Origin: an uncultured Aquimarina sp.
GTDB taxonomy: Bacteria; Bacteroidota; Bacteroidia; Flavobacteriales; Flavobacteriaceae
Reading direction: 5' to 3'
Assembly: GCA_947498785.1 (NCBI GenBank)
Contig: CANMLS010000009.1
Span: 84,966-148,965 of the forward strand
Length of the DNA stretch: 64,000 bases
A model generated the notes under the pieces. The model was not told the origin of the DNA and made no database searches. It worked only from the letters and a program-made list of their open reading frames with translations. Shown here one piece after another: positions 27,596-37,070 of this stretch. The translations under genes were made by a program, and so were the position numbers. Within the stretch, counting starts at the first letter, position 1; each line of letters opens with the position of its first letter.

Positions 27596-28864
27596 TTATG
27601 ATAATTGTTTTTCTGTTTTATATAACTTATAATAATACCAAGAAGCTAAGCTACCTATAAGAGAAAATAAAGCTAACATCCAAAACACATGTTGATGACC
27701 TTCTTCACCAGGTGAATTTTCTAGAAGGTATCCCATCGCTGGGCCTGCAAATATATCAGGAGTATAACCAATAAGAGAAATAATACCAACTGCAGTTCCT
27801 GTAAGAACTAAAGGTATTTTTCCTTTCTGCATTACTGCAAAGTATAAAGAACGAGCCGCATATACTCCAGTTGCTACTATCAAAATAGATATGAAAAATA
27901 AAGCTGTAGTTGAGTTTGAAATTAGACCAGAAGCAAATAGTAACGCTCCAAAAAATGAAATTATAAAACTAACTATCAACCAAAAAGTAGTTTGTGTACG
28001 ATCAGCTAATATTCCAATTAAAACACCAATAAGAGGTCTTAAAAATAATAAAAATGTACCTATCTGCGCCGATTGTATCTGGTCATATAACATTACATCT
28101 TGAGCGTATAATGAAAATATATCGGTGATTTTGTAACCTACATAGGCAGATAAAATAATGATCATGAGTAACCATACTGAAGGTAAACGCAATACTTCTC
28201 GTACTTGAGATATTGTGATTTTCTCCACTACAATTTCTTTTTCTAATTTATGATTCATTTTCATGAAGAACCAAACTAATATTCCAACAAAGGCAACAAT
28301 TCCAGCAGATACTAAAATCACATATCTAAATGCTGCTCTACTTTCGGTTGAGGTTGCTTCAGAGATTTCTGAGGTTATAAATAACGAAAAAATAAGCACT
28401 CCCAGAGTTCCGAACAGAGCTCCAACCAAACCTCGGCCGCCGTCTAAAAACCCAAACGCTTTACCTTGAGAACTAATGCCGCCCCAAACACGAGTGGCTT
28501 TAATCATAGGAGCCCAGAATAAAAATATAGTTGTAAAACCCCAATATCCATAAAGCGTTTTTAGTATTAAATAATTAGGAAAAGTTGCATAAACTAATCC
28601 TCCTAAGGAAGTCATCCATAGCGCAACCGCAATTAATTTTCTTGGAGGAAATTTATCTGCTAATGCACCACCAAAAAGATAGGATATCAAGGCAACAATT
28701 CCATAAATAGAGAAACATGCTCCCAGCTGAACATTATCTAAGTTGAATACTTCAAGTACCGTTGGTCGAAATATTCGTGAGAGAACAAACGGAAGAATGA
28801 AAACAGATTCCCCAGCCAAAATAACCAAAAAAAGAAAGTACCAAGGAGTTTTAGGTTGATTCAT
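27596..28864 (-). CDS. Major facilitator superfamily transporter
   Basis: A 422-residue inner-membrane protein with about twelve hydrophobic helices and a central cytoplasmic loop (MKMNHKLEKEIVVEKIT). The loop 2-3 signature appears as GALADKFPPRKLI, and a second copy as GILADRTQT. Helix 5 holds GGRGLVGALFG. The overall pattern resembles glycerol-3-phosphate/hexuronate-like or nitrate-like MFS branches, but the substrate is not clear. In this locus it may carry a mono- or disaccharide made by the neighbouring hydrolases. It lies between a sulfatase and a DUF1080 gene on a minus-strand stretch that also includes the AraC gene. Confidence 0.88.
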   Translation of the reverse strand: MNQPKTPWYFLFLVILAGESVFILPFVLSRIFRPTVLEVFNLDNVQLGACFSIYGIVALISYLFGGALADKFPPRKLIAVALWMTSLGGLVYATFPNYLILKTLYGYWGFTTIFLFWAPMIKATRVWGGISSQGKAFGFLDGGRGLVGALFGTLGVLIFSLFITSEISEATSTESRAAFRYVILVSAGIVAFVGILVWFFMKMNHKLEKEIVVEKITISQVREVLRLPSVWLLMIIILSAYVGYKITDIFSLYAQDVMLYDQIQSAQIGTFLLFLRPLIGVLIGILADRTQTTFWLIVSFIISFFGALLFASGLISNSTTALFFISILIVATGVYAARSLYFAVMQKGKIPLVLTGTAVGIISLIGYTPDIFAGPAMGYLLENSPGEEGHQHVFWMLALFSLIGSLASWYYYKLYKTEKQLS

Positions 28865-29083
28865 ATCATTTGTAAATTACATTTTAAGCCTAAATATATA
28901 GATAGTTTTCTTTACAAATGGTATTTTTTTGATGTTCCTTTTTTGACTAAGAAAAACCTAATCATTAAAAAAAGTTTGAATTACTTTATTACACTTTTTG
29001 ATGTAACCTGTAAAGAACTAACAAATTTTAGTTTTGAATTAATAGTTATAGATGACACCAATTTGCATGTAGAAAACTAAACA

Positions 29084-29992
29084 CTAATAAATACACTTTT
29101 TTGGGGTATTTTTAACAAAGTAACTTTTGTAATTTTTTGCTTTTTCATCCATACAACCACACAGGTCAAGTAATTTGATGTTTTTAAAATCTATGGGATG
29201 ACTTTCTGCTTGCAATGCAATATATCCTTCTGTTAATATGGTGCCTGCTTTTGACATCCAGTAGTCTAGATCTCTATGGATTCCGAAATTTCCTAAATTC
29301 GTTTCAGAACTATTAATACTGTATTTTCCGCCTGTGATTTGGGGTTTTGTAAATTTTAGAACAGAATCACCATTTACCATAAATTCCATATACTCACCAC
29401 CCATTATTATTGCATCAACATGTACCCATTGATCGCCATGATAGGTTTTAGAAGTTGATTTTATACAATGCGTATAATCAACCGTACCATTAATTTCTAT
29501 TGCAGTTCCTGGAGTACAGACATTTGCTGTTGTTCGTTCTCCTTTACCCAGCCCTCCCAGTGTCTGTAGTTCTATTGAAATAGGAAAATCTTGCTGAAGC
29601 TCATTACTTTCTGCAGATTGCGAATGTAGCATCACACCACTATTCCTAACATTCCAATGTGCGCCACCTTCTAATTGTTCCCCTGTAAACCGATAATCAA
29701 AACTTAGTTTATAATAAGAAAAAGGTGTTTTGTAATATAAATGTCCAAAAGCATCATCAAATGTTTCATAATTATCATACTGAATTCGAATCATACTATC
29801 CTGAACTATAAAAGTTTCTTTATAATTGTCATTCAATTCGTAACCAGAAATTTTTATATCCCATCCCGAAAAATCTTTACCGTTAAAAAGGGAAATCCAT
29901 TTTTCAGTATTGATATCTTTTTCTGATTTTGTAGATGTACATGAATTTAGAGCATGTAGTATTAATATCGATAGGAGTATGTATTTGAACAT
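29084..29992 (-). CDS. DUF1080 lipoprotein (3-keto-disaccharide hydrolase type)
   Basis: A 302-residue lipoprotein with signal ILLSILILHALNSCTS (Cys18) and a DUF1080 domain: WISLFNGKDFSGWDIKISG near residue 31, FSYYKLSFDYRF, GAHWNVRNSGVMLHSQSAE, ISIELQTLGG, and GYIALQAESHPIDFKNIKLLDL near the end. A short C-terminal extension CGCMDEKAKNYKSYF with extra cysteines follows. The motifs are closer to the standard family than the DUF1080 protein at 18.9 kb, so the two are distant paralogues with probably different substrates. Its reaction is inferred from family only. Confidence 0.88.
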   Translation of the reverse strand: MFKYILLSILILHALNSCTSTKSEKDINTEKWISLFNGKDFSGWDIKISGYELNDNYKETFIVQDSMIRIQYDNYETFDDAFGHLYYKTPFSYYKLSFDYRFTGEQLEGGAHWNVRNSGVMLHSQSAESNELQQDFPISIELQTLGGLGKGERTTANVCTPGTAIEINGTVDYTHCIKSTSKTYHGDQWVHVDAIIMGGEYMEFMVNGDSVLKFTKPQITGGKYSINSSETNLGNFGIHRDLDYWMSKAGTILTEGYIALQAESHPIDFKNIKLLDLCGCMDEKAKNYKSYFVKNTPKKCIY

Positions 29993-30046
29993 TTTGAATG
30001 AATTATTTAAATATTAGCGTTGTGTATATTTTTATTGGTTTCATTT

Positions 30047-30916
30047 TTATACATTCAATTCTTCTTTGCGAAAATTTCCAGGAGTTTTTCCAGTAAAACT
30101 CTTAAAAACCCTAGAGAAATATGATAGGTTTTCTAAACCAACTTTTTCAGCAATTTGCTTTAAAGAATTATCTGTAGTAAGCAATAGTAATTGGGCTCTT
30201 TCGACTCTTTTTGATTGAATATACTTATTTGGTCGCATACCAATTTTTTGTTTAAATATTCGGGAAAAATAATCCGTACTTAAATGACAGTATGAAGCTA
30301 ATTTGTTTATGGTGAGTTCTTTGTCTAGGTTTTCACTGATATGACTTAATACTTGACTTAAGTTATCACGAGTAGTGTTTTTTACAACTAAACGATTATG
30401 ATCTTTAATAAATTTTGATAGAAGAATGTATAGTAGTCCGTTGGTTTCTAGGTAGGTAGAAGATGGTAGTTTTTCGTTTTTCTTTTTAAAGATTTGTAAA
30501 GTGGGTCTGTTATCATAAACCTCTGGATCATCATTGACTAATGCACGATTAGGATTAATTTCTAGTAAACGTTTAAAATAGGCGATATCAGTGTCTTTAG
30601 CTTTGAGTTCATAAACGAAGGATTTTAAATTAAAAATGGATAATCCATTTTTTATCTCCTCAAAGAAACTTATATAATATTGTTCATGATATTCATCACA
30701 CTTATATCTACTATAAGTAAAACTAGGTATTAAATACATATACCCTGGTTTTAAATCAAAAGTCTGATCATTGTGATATACCTTTGCAGAACCTTTAGAA
30801 ATATAATACATTCTGGTAAATGGGCTTACTACATTGTCATAATTCCAATGAGTATCTAGATGTGCATAGCCAACATTAAGTAAAGAAAGCTGTAAAGATT
30901 GTAGGACTTTATGCAT
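30047..30916 (-). CDS. AraC family transcriptional regulator
   Basis: A 289-residue one-component regulator. The N-terminal half is a cupin-like sensor domain (YYISKGSAKVYHNDQTFDLKPGYMYLIPSFT), and the C-terminal 100 residues contain two helix-turn-helix units (LTINKLASYCHLSTDYFSRIFKQKIG and SLKQIAEKVGLENLSYFSRVFKSFTGKTP). It is divergent from the DUF1553 cassette with about 190 bases between starts, so it is the best candidate to control that cassette and its own downstream genes. A palindrome AATGTACATT at 31023-31032 in the shared region is a possible operator. Confidence 0.9.
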   Translation of the reverse strand: MHKVLQSLQLSLLNVGYAHLDTHWNYDNVVSPFTRMYYISKGSAKVYHNDQTFDLKPGYMYLIPSFTYSRYKCDEYHEQYYISFFEEIKNGLSIFNLKSFVYELKAKDTDIAYFKRLLEINPNRALVNDDPEVYDNRPTLQIFKKKNEKLPSSTYLETNGLLYILLSKFIKDHNRLVVKNTTRDNLSQVLSHISENLDKELTINKLASYCHLSTDYFSRIFKQKIGMRPNKYIQSKRVERAQLLLLTTDNSLKQIAEKVGLENLSYFSRVFKSFTGKTPGNFRKEELNV

Positions 30917-31073
30917 TAAATAGATTTCATTGATTGTAATGTATAGGTGAAAATAAAAATTTTTCTACTAAAAGTCGTTTTTGTTGCAAAAAAAATAATG
31001 ATTTTGGTCTGATTATGTCGGAAATGTACATTGTATAGCCTTTTTTGGGCAAAGATTTGTTGAACTTAACTTT

Positions 31074-31081
31074 TAAATTTG
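31074..31081 (+). promoter_or_regulatory. Putative -7 box for DUF1553 cassette
   Basis: TAAATTTG fits TAnnTTTG and lies 25 bases before the ATG at 31106. A -33 box with standard spacing is not convincing. The box overlaps a TTG alternative start at 31079, arguing for the ATG. Confidence 0.4.
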
Positions 31082-31105
31082 GAAGTATATAAAATTATAG
31101 TTTTA

Positions 31106-34100
31106 ATGTCGTTTTTTAAAAGTATACCCCTATTCTTATTTACTGTTGTTATTGTTTCTTGTGGAGGTCCAGATTTACCAGAATTGGTTGATATCGAATA
31201 TCAAAAACTTCCTGAAAAACTAGATTTTAATCAACATGTAAAACCCATATTATCGGATAAATGTTTCTTGTGTCATGGTCCAGATAAAGCAAAAATATCT
31301 GCTGGTCTGCAACTTCATAGTTCAGAAACGGCATATTTAGAACTTCCAGAAACGCCTGGTAAGTTTGCTATTGATCCAGGCAATCTTAAGAATTCTGAAG
31401 TGTTTAGAAGAATCATGACAGAAGACCCAAAAGAAATAATGCCAACACCAGAATCCCATTTGAGTCTTACAGAACGAGAAAAAGCAATTTTGATTAAATG
31501 GATTGAAGATGGAGCAGAGTATAAGGATCATTGGGCATTTATTCCAATTAAAAAAACACCACCTCCCAAAGTAAAAAAGAAAGAATTAATCCAAAACCCC
31601 ATTGATAATTATATTCTTTCGGTCTTAGAAGATAAGAAATTAGAATTTGCTTCAGAAGCAGATAAAGAAATTATATTACGTCGTTTGTCATTTGACCTTA
31701 CTGGAATGCCGCCAACAGTAAAAGAAATAGATGATTTTTTAGCTGATAAAAGCGAAGATGCTTATGAAAAACAAGTAGATCGTTTGCTTGCCTCAAAACG
31801 ATATGGAGAGCAAATGGCACTAGAGTGGATGGATGTAGCCCGTTTTGCTGATACTCATGGATATAGTGTAGATCGATATAGAGATATGTCTCCATGGCGT
31901 GATTGGGTAATTGATGCATTCAATAAAAATCAACCTTATGATGAATTTGTAACATGGCAGCTAGCAGGAGATTTAATGAAGAATCCTACACGCGAAATGA
32001 AGTTAGCAACAGCTTTTAATCGTATTCACCCTCAAAATATGGAGGGAGGTATTGTAAATGAAGAATTCCTAATCGAATATGCTGTTGATAGAGCAAGTAC
32101 AACAGGTCAGGCGCTTATGGGATTAACGGTTGCTTGTGCACGTTGTCATGATCATAAATATGATCCTATTTCACATAAGAATTTCTATGAAATGACTACT
32201 TTCTTTAATAACGTAAATGAGTCTGGTCAAATTTCATGGAATGATGCAATGCCAACACCAACAATGTTATGGACTAATGAAGAGGAGGAGAAAATGTTGA
32301 CTTATATGGAGAGTCTAGTTAAAGAAACAGAAGCTGATATAGAAAAGACAATACAAGAAATTTCACCAGAAATTGATACATGGGTTGTCAATAAAAAATA
32401 TGCCTCGGTAAAGCTTTCTAAAAAAGGTTTAATAGGTTCATATAATCTAAATAATAATTCCTTGATTAATAGTATAAATCCATCACAAAAAGCTACAATG
32501 AAGCGTGAGTACGCTGAAGGTCAGCCAGTCGATTTAGTCTCAGGTAGAAAAGGAAAAGGAGTACAATTTAATGGGGACACCTGGTTGGATTTGAAAGAAG
32601 TAGGGGTTTTTGGGCGTCATCAACCATTTACTGTTGGAGTTTGGGCAAAAATCCCTGAGGAAGTGACTGATGGAAATATCTTTCATAAAAGTGATGGGGC
32701 AATTTTACATGCTTGGAGAGGATATCATTTAAAAATTGTTAATAATAAGCTAGAGCTTTTAATGGCACATACAGGACCAGATAATGCAATTAAGGAACAT
32801 ACTAAGATTGATATTCCTAAAGAAATTTGGACACATTTTGCGGTAACATATGACGGATCAAGTAAAGCTGCAGGATATAAAGTTTATGTAAACGGAAAAG
32901 AACTCCAAACAGAGGTTATTGATGATAACCTTTATAAAGATATTCTTTTTGGTAGAAAAAAAGAACCTGCACTTCAGTTTGGAGCACGATTAAGAGGCAA
33001 AGGTATTGCTGGAGGAGTTATAGATGATATCAATATATATAACAGAGAACTATCTGGTATAGAGATGCTTCAGCTAGCAGAGAATACAGAAGTGAATTCA
33101 CTGTTGGCAAAAGCCCCAGAAACATTAGAGGCATCAGAAAAAAAACTTTTACGGCAGCATTATATAATGAATGCTCGTTCAATAAAAGAACAATATACAA
33201 AACTTGTCAAAGTAAGAAAAGCCTATGTTGATAGTATAGAGCCTATAAAAGAGGTAATGATCATGAAAGAATCAGAACCAGTTCAGGCATATGTATTAGA
33301 AAGAGGAGTTTATGATGCACGAGCAGAAGAAGTATATCCTAATACACCAGAATTTTTACCTCAAATGGTAGAGGGTGCCCCAAAAAACCGTCTTGGGTTT
33401 GCACAATGGTTATTTAGAAAAGAGCATCCTTTAACTTCTCGAGTGACGGTAAATCGTATGTGGCAACATTTTTTTGGTACCGGATTAGTAAAGACTTCAG
33501 AAGATTTTGGAAATCAAGGAGAAATGCCAAGTCATCCTGAGTTATTAGATTATTTAGCATCATATTTTATGGAAAAAGATTGGGATATGAAAGCGTTTAA
33601 CAAGATGATTGTTATGTCTCGCACATATCGTCAAGATTCAAGAGTTTCTGAAGAATTAAGAATGATGGATCCAGAAAATAGACTATTGGCACGAGGGCCA
33701 GCAAAGCGCATGACAGGTGAGATGTTAAGAGATAATGCATTAGCAGCAAGTGGTCTGTTGAATAATGAAATAGGTGGAGAAAGTGTAAAACCATATCAAC
33801 CCAAAGGTTTATGGAAAGTGAACAATGCAACATATAAAGAAGATACAGGAGAAAAGTTATATCGTAGAAGTATGTACACCGTTTGGAAACGTTCGGTACC
33901 ACATCCTACACTAGCTACTTTTGATACTCCTGCAAGAGATGTATGTATAGTAAGAAGACAAGAAACAAATACTCCGTTACAGGCACTAGTGCTTTTAAAC
34001 GACCCTACGTACATAGAATCAGCTAGGGTTTTAGGAAAGAAAATAACAGATTCTGCTGATGCAGAAAAAGGGATTATGAATGTATTTAGAAGTTTGACTG

Positions 34101-34312
34101 GTAGAAAACCCACAAAACAAGAATTGAACCTACTACTTGAACTAAAAAATAATGAGTATAAGAAATTTGCTTCTGATGAAGCTAAAATGAAGGGGTGGTT
34201 AAACTCCGGAGAATTCCGAATAAAAGAAAATGAAAACAAGGCACTAATAGCTGCTAATGCTGTGGTTGCAAATACGATTATGAATTCGGATGCTACAATA
34301 ACAAAAAGATAA
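31106..34312 (+). CDS. Lipoprotein with cytochrome c motif, DUF1549, LamG and DUF1553 domains
   Basis: A 1068-residue lipoprotein (signal FLFTVVIVSCGG). Near residue 53 lies a haem-binding motif CFLCHG of the planctomycete-type cytochrome c domain, with downstream IMPTPESHLSLTEREKAILIKWIEDGAEY. DUF1549 spans about 165-375 and includes CARCHDHKYDPIS, a second CxxCH. A LamG/concanavalin-like domain fills about 435-650 (IGSYNLNNN to IDDINIYNREL). DUF1553 occupies about 745-1010 (HPLTSRVTVNRMWQHFFGTGLV). The function of DUF1549/1553 is unknown; the set is abundant in Planctomycetes and in some marine Bacteroidota with many sulfatases. It is followed by the DUF1501 gene after 3 bases. Confidence 0.92.
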   Translation: MSFFKSIPLFLFTVVIVSCGGPDLPELVDIEYQKLPEKLDFNQHVKPILSDKCFLCHGPDKAKISAGLQLHSSETAYLELPETPGKFAIDPGNLKNSEVFRRIMTEDPKEIMPTPESHLSLTEREKAILIKWIEDGAEYKDHWAFIPIKKTPPPKVKKKELIQNPIDNYILSVLEDKKLEFASEADKEIILRRLSFDLTGMPPTVKEIDDFLADKSEDAYEKQVDRLLASKRYGEQMALEWMDVARFADTHGYSVDRYRDMSPWRDWVIDAFNKNQPYDEFVTWQLAGDLMKNPTREMKLATAFNRIHPQNMEGGIVNEEFLIEYAVDRASTTGQALMGLTVACARCHDHKYDPISHKNFYEMTTFFNNVNESGQISWNDAMPTPTMLWTNEEEEKMLTYMESLVKETEADIEKTIQEISPEIDTWVVNKKYASVKLSKKGLIGSYNLNNNSLINSINPSQKATMKREYAEGQPVDLVSGRKGKGVQFNGDTWLDLKEVGVFGRHQPFTVGVWAKIPEEVTDGNIFHKSDGAILHAWRGYHLKIVNNKLELLMAHTGPDNAIKEHTKIDIPKEIWTHFAVTYDGSSKAAGYKVYVNGKELQTEVIDDNLYKDILFGRKKEPALQFGARLRGKGIAGGVIDDINIYNRELSGIEMLQLAENTEVNSLLAKAPETLEASEKKLLRQHYIMNARSIKEQYTKLVKVRKAYVDSIEPIKEVMIMKESEPVQAYVLERGVYDARAEEVYPNTPEFLPQMVEGAPKNRLGFAQWLFRKEHPLTSRVTVNRMWQHFFGTGLVKTSEDFGNQGEMPSHPELLDYLASYFMEKDWDMKAFNKMIVMSRTYRQDSRVSEELRMMDPENRLLARGPAKRMTGEMLRDNALAASGLLNNEIGGESVKPYQPKGLWKVNNATYKEDTGEKLYRRSMYTVWKRSVPHPTLATFDTPARDVCIVRRQETNTPLQALVLLNDPTYIESARVLGKKITDSADAEKGIMNVFRSLTGRKPTKQELNLLLELKNNEYKKFASDEAKMKGWLNSGEFRIKENENKALIAANAVVANTIMNSDATITKR

Positions 34313-34315
34313 GCT

Positions 34316-35821
34316 ATGTGTGATCACCATGATAAATTAAGGTCAAATAATGAAGACCTCCAGGAAGTAGAAAAAATGTTTGATCGTAGAGAGTTTTTAA
34401 CAAAAACCTCTTTAGGATTAGGGGCTATTGCTTTTGGATCATTACTCAATGCTGATAAGGCATGGAGTAATGTTAAAAATAATAAGAAACCAGACCTCGA
34501 AATGTTTAGTAGAAACAGTCTTGGTTTACCTCATCATATGCCAAAGGCTAAGCGAGCAATTTATCTGTTTCAAAGTGGAGGACCGTCACAATTAGAATTA
34601 TTTGATTATAAGCCTAAATTGAAGGGTATGTTTGGTAAAGATTTACCAGCGTCAATCCGAAAAGGACAACGACTTACTGGTATGAGTGCTGATCAGACAT
34701 CATTTCCGATCGCTGCTTCAACATTAGAATTCAAACAATATGGAGAATCACGTGCATGGGTAAGTGAAGCAATGCCGTATTTATCAGAGGTAGTCGATGA
34801 TATTTGCTTCATCAAATCAATGCAAACTGATGCGATCAATCATGATCCAGCAATTACCTTTTTTCAAACAGGTAGTCAGCAACCAGGTAGACCTTCAATA
34901 GGTTCTTGGTTAAGCTATGGTTTAGGTTCTGATAATGAGAATCTACCTACTTTTATTTCGTTGGTTTCAAAAAATGGAGGAGGACAGCCATTGTATTCTC
35001 GTTTATGGGGTAATGGTTTTTTACCAACAGAGCATCAAGGTGTGCAATTCAGAAGTGGAAAAGATCCAGTACTATATTTATCAGATCCAGAAAATTATGA
35101 TGGACATGACCGTCGTCATATGTTGGATTATCTAAGGAAACTAAATAATATTCAGAATGATTCTTATGGTGATCCAGAGATTAATGCCCGAATGTCACAA
35201 TATGAAATGGCATTTCGTATGCAAACATCAGTACCAGAGATTACAGATATGAGCAATGAACCAGAGTATATTTTTGAAATGTATGGAGAAGATAGTCGCG
35301 ACTCAGGTACTTATGCAGCCAATTGTTTGTTGGGAAGAAAATTATTAGAAAAGGATGTAAAGTTTGTACAGTTGTATCATCAGGGGTGGGATCAGCATCT
35401 AGGATGTCCAGGCGGAGTAATGATGAATTCGAGAAAGACAGATCAAGCAAATGCAGCTTTGATAAAAGATCTAAAACAACGGGGAATGTTTGAAGATACT
35501 CTGATCATTTGGGGAGGAGAATTTGGGAGAACAGTGTATTCTCAAGGAAAATTAACGGCAACTGATTATGGTCGAGATCATCACCCAAAAGCATTTACTA
35601 TGTTTATGGCTGGAGCAGGTATAAAACCAGGATTTACATATGGAGAAACTGATGATTTTAGTTATAATGTTGTAAAAGACCCCGTGCATACACACGATTT
35701 TCAAGCTACATTAATGCACTTATTTGGTATTGATCATGAGCGGTTAATTTATAAACATCAAGGACGTCGTTTTAGATTAACAGATGTGCATGGCCATGTA
35801 GTTAAAGATATTCTTTCTTAA
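34316..35821 (+). CDS. DUF1501 protein with Tat signal
   Basis: A 501-residue protein with a twin-arginine signal, DRREFLTKTSLGLGAIAFG, after a 22-residue leader; an ATG at codon 21 could be the true start. The body is a DUF1501 domain of the alkaline phosphatase/sulfatase fold: AKRAIYLFQSGGPSQLELFDYKP near the start, the IIWGGEFGRT block and GRDHHPKAFTMFMAGAGIKPG near the C-terminus. It has no C-x-P-x-R formylglycine motif. DUF1501 and DUF1553 genes travel as a pair in Planctomycetes. The near-zero gap to the upstream gene points to translational coupling and export of a joint system. Confidence 0.93.
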   Translation: MCDHHDKLRSNNEDLQEVEKMFDRREFLTKTSLGLGAIAFGSLLNADKAWSNVKNNKKPDLEMFSRNSLGLPHHMPKAKRAIYLFQSGGPSQLELFDYKPKLKGMFGKDLPASIRKGQRLTGMSADQTSFPIAASTLEFKQYGESRAWVSEAMPYLSEVVDDICFIKSMQTDAINHDPAITFFQTGSQQPGRPSIGSWLSYGLGSDNENLPTFISLVSKNGGGQPLYSRLWGNGFLPTEHQGVQFRSGKDPVLYLSDPENYDGHDRRHMLDYLRKLNNIQNDSYGDPEINARMSQYEMAFRMQTSVPEITDMSNEPEYIFEMYGEDSRDSGTYAANCLLGRKLLEKDVKFVQLYHQGWDQHLGCPGGVMMNSRKTDQANAALIKDLKQRGMFEDTLIIWGGEFGRTVYSQGKLTATDYGRDHHPKAFTMFMAGAGIKPGFTYGETDDFSYNVVKDPVHTHDFQATLMHLFGIDHERLIYKHQGRRFRLTDVHGHVVKDILS

Positions 35822-35927
35822 ACAGGTCAATATTTAATTAATGGTATTTAGTCAAACGAAGTTTTCAAAAGATACTGATTAAATATTAATGATAAACAAT
35901 TAGTAGCACGATAAACAAACAATATAC

Positions 35928-37037
35928 ATGAGTTCTAGAAGAAATTTTTTAAAAAATACATTTATAACAGGAACTGCACTTTCTACGGTACCTTCTTTTG
36001 GATTTAATGTAATAAAAGGAATTGCTCCAGATGATAGTCAGATTATAGGTCATGGTAATTATAAATACAAAATACATCGAGATTGGGCTAAGATGAGTAT
36101 TAGTCAGAATCCAATTTTTAATTGCCATGAAATGCAAATGGATTCTAAAGGTCGTCTATTAATGCTTGGAGATCATACAGCAAACAATATGTTTGTTTTT
36201 GATAAATCAGGAAAGTTACTTGATACCTGGGGAACGAGATATCCAGGTGGTCATGGACTTACTTTGCACGATGAAGGAGGAGAAGATGTACTATATATTT
36301 GTGATTCGGGATGGGGACAAGATAAAGGCGGTGTATGGTTCGAACAAGCAGGAACTGTACATAAAACTAAAATTGATGGAAAATTGATATTCACTTTTCC
36401 TGATCCAAGAACAATTGGAGTATATACTCATGATATGAAATATATGCCCACAGAAACGTGTGTTGGGCCTAATGGAGATGTATATATAGCTGATGGATAC
36501 GGATCAAATTATGTATTACAATTTAGCCATAAGGGAGAATTTATTCGCAAATTCGGAGGAATGAAGAATGAAGATAAGGAACATAATTTAAATCAAACAC
36601 ATGGTGTAGCGATTGATTATCGAGATAAAAATAATCCAGTGGTGGTATGTACTTCTCGCAATGAACATTCATTTAAGTGGTATACGTTAGATGGAGAATA
36701 TATAAAAACGGTTCATATGCCTGGTGCTTTTGTATGTCGACCGGTATTAGATGATAACAATATCTATGCAGGAGTATGTTGGTCAACAACGCGCAAAGGA
36801 AAAAATTGGGTTCGAGATACAGGATTTGTGACTATTTTAGATGGAAATAATAAAGTAGTTTCTAACCCGGGAGGAGAAGCACCTGTATATAAAGATGGAG
36901 TTTTACAACAAATGTATCAAGCACCAAAGCCAACTTTTAATCATGGACATGACGTATTTGTTGATGAAGATAAAAATTTATATATCTGCCAGTGGAATGC
37001 GCATAGAACACCTCCAATAAAATTAGAAAGAGTATAA
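35928..37037 (+). CDS. Secreted NHL/six-bladed beta-propeller protein with Tat signal
   Basis: A 369-residue protein starting MSSRRNFLKNTFITG, a Tat signal. The rest is an NHL-like propeller: GRLLMLGDHTANNMFVFDKSGKLL, GGHGLTLHDEGGEDVLYICD, CVGPNGDVYIADGYGSNYVLQFSHKGEFIRKFG and HDVFVDEDKNLYICQWN. Peptidyl-alpha-hydroxyglycine lyases, lactonases and Vgb-like lyases share this fold, but no catalytic set was assigned. Its place between DUF1501 and the DUF2231-cytochrome gene suggests it is part of the same exported apparatus, perhaps the substrate-handling part. Confidence 0.85.
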   Translation: MSSRRNFLKNTFITGTALSTVPSFGFNVIKGIAPDDSQIIGHGNYKYKIHRDWAKMSISQNPIFNCHEMQMDSKGRLLMLGDHTANNMFVFDKSGKLLDTWGTRYPGGHGLTLHDEGGEDVLYICDSGWGQDKGGVWFEQAGTVHKTKIDGKLIFTFPDPRTIGVYTHDMKYMPTETCVGPNGDVYIADGYGSNYVLQFSHKGEFIRKFGGMKNEDKEHNLNQTHGVAIDYRDKNNPVVVCTSRNEHSFKWYTLDGEYIKTVHMPGAFVCRPVLDDNNIYAGVCWSTTRKGKNWVRDTGFVTILDGNNKVVSNPGGEAPVYKDGVLQQMYQAPKPTFNHGHDVFVDEDKNLYICQWNAHRTPPIKLERV

Positions 37038-37070
37038 TAATTTAGCTGTCAGAAGTCTTTAGGGACTTGA

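Noticed and set aside
33612..34239. Two overlapping minus-strand frames (96 and 147 codons) under the DUF1553 gene
   Set aside because: Antisense to a well-supported coding domain, no recognisable product.
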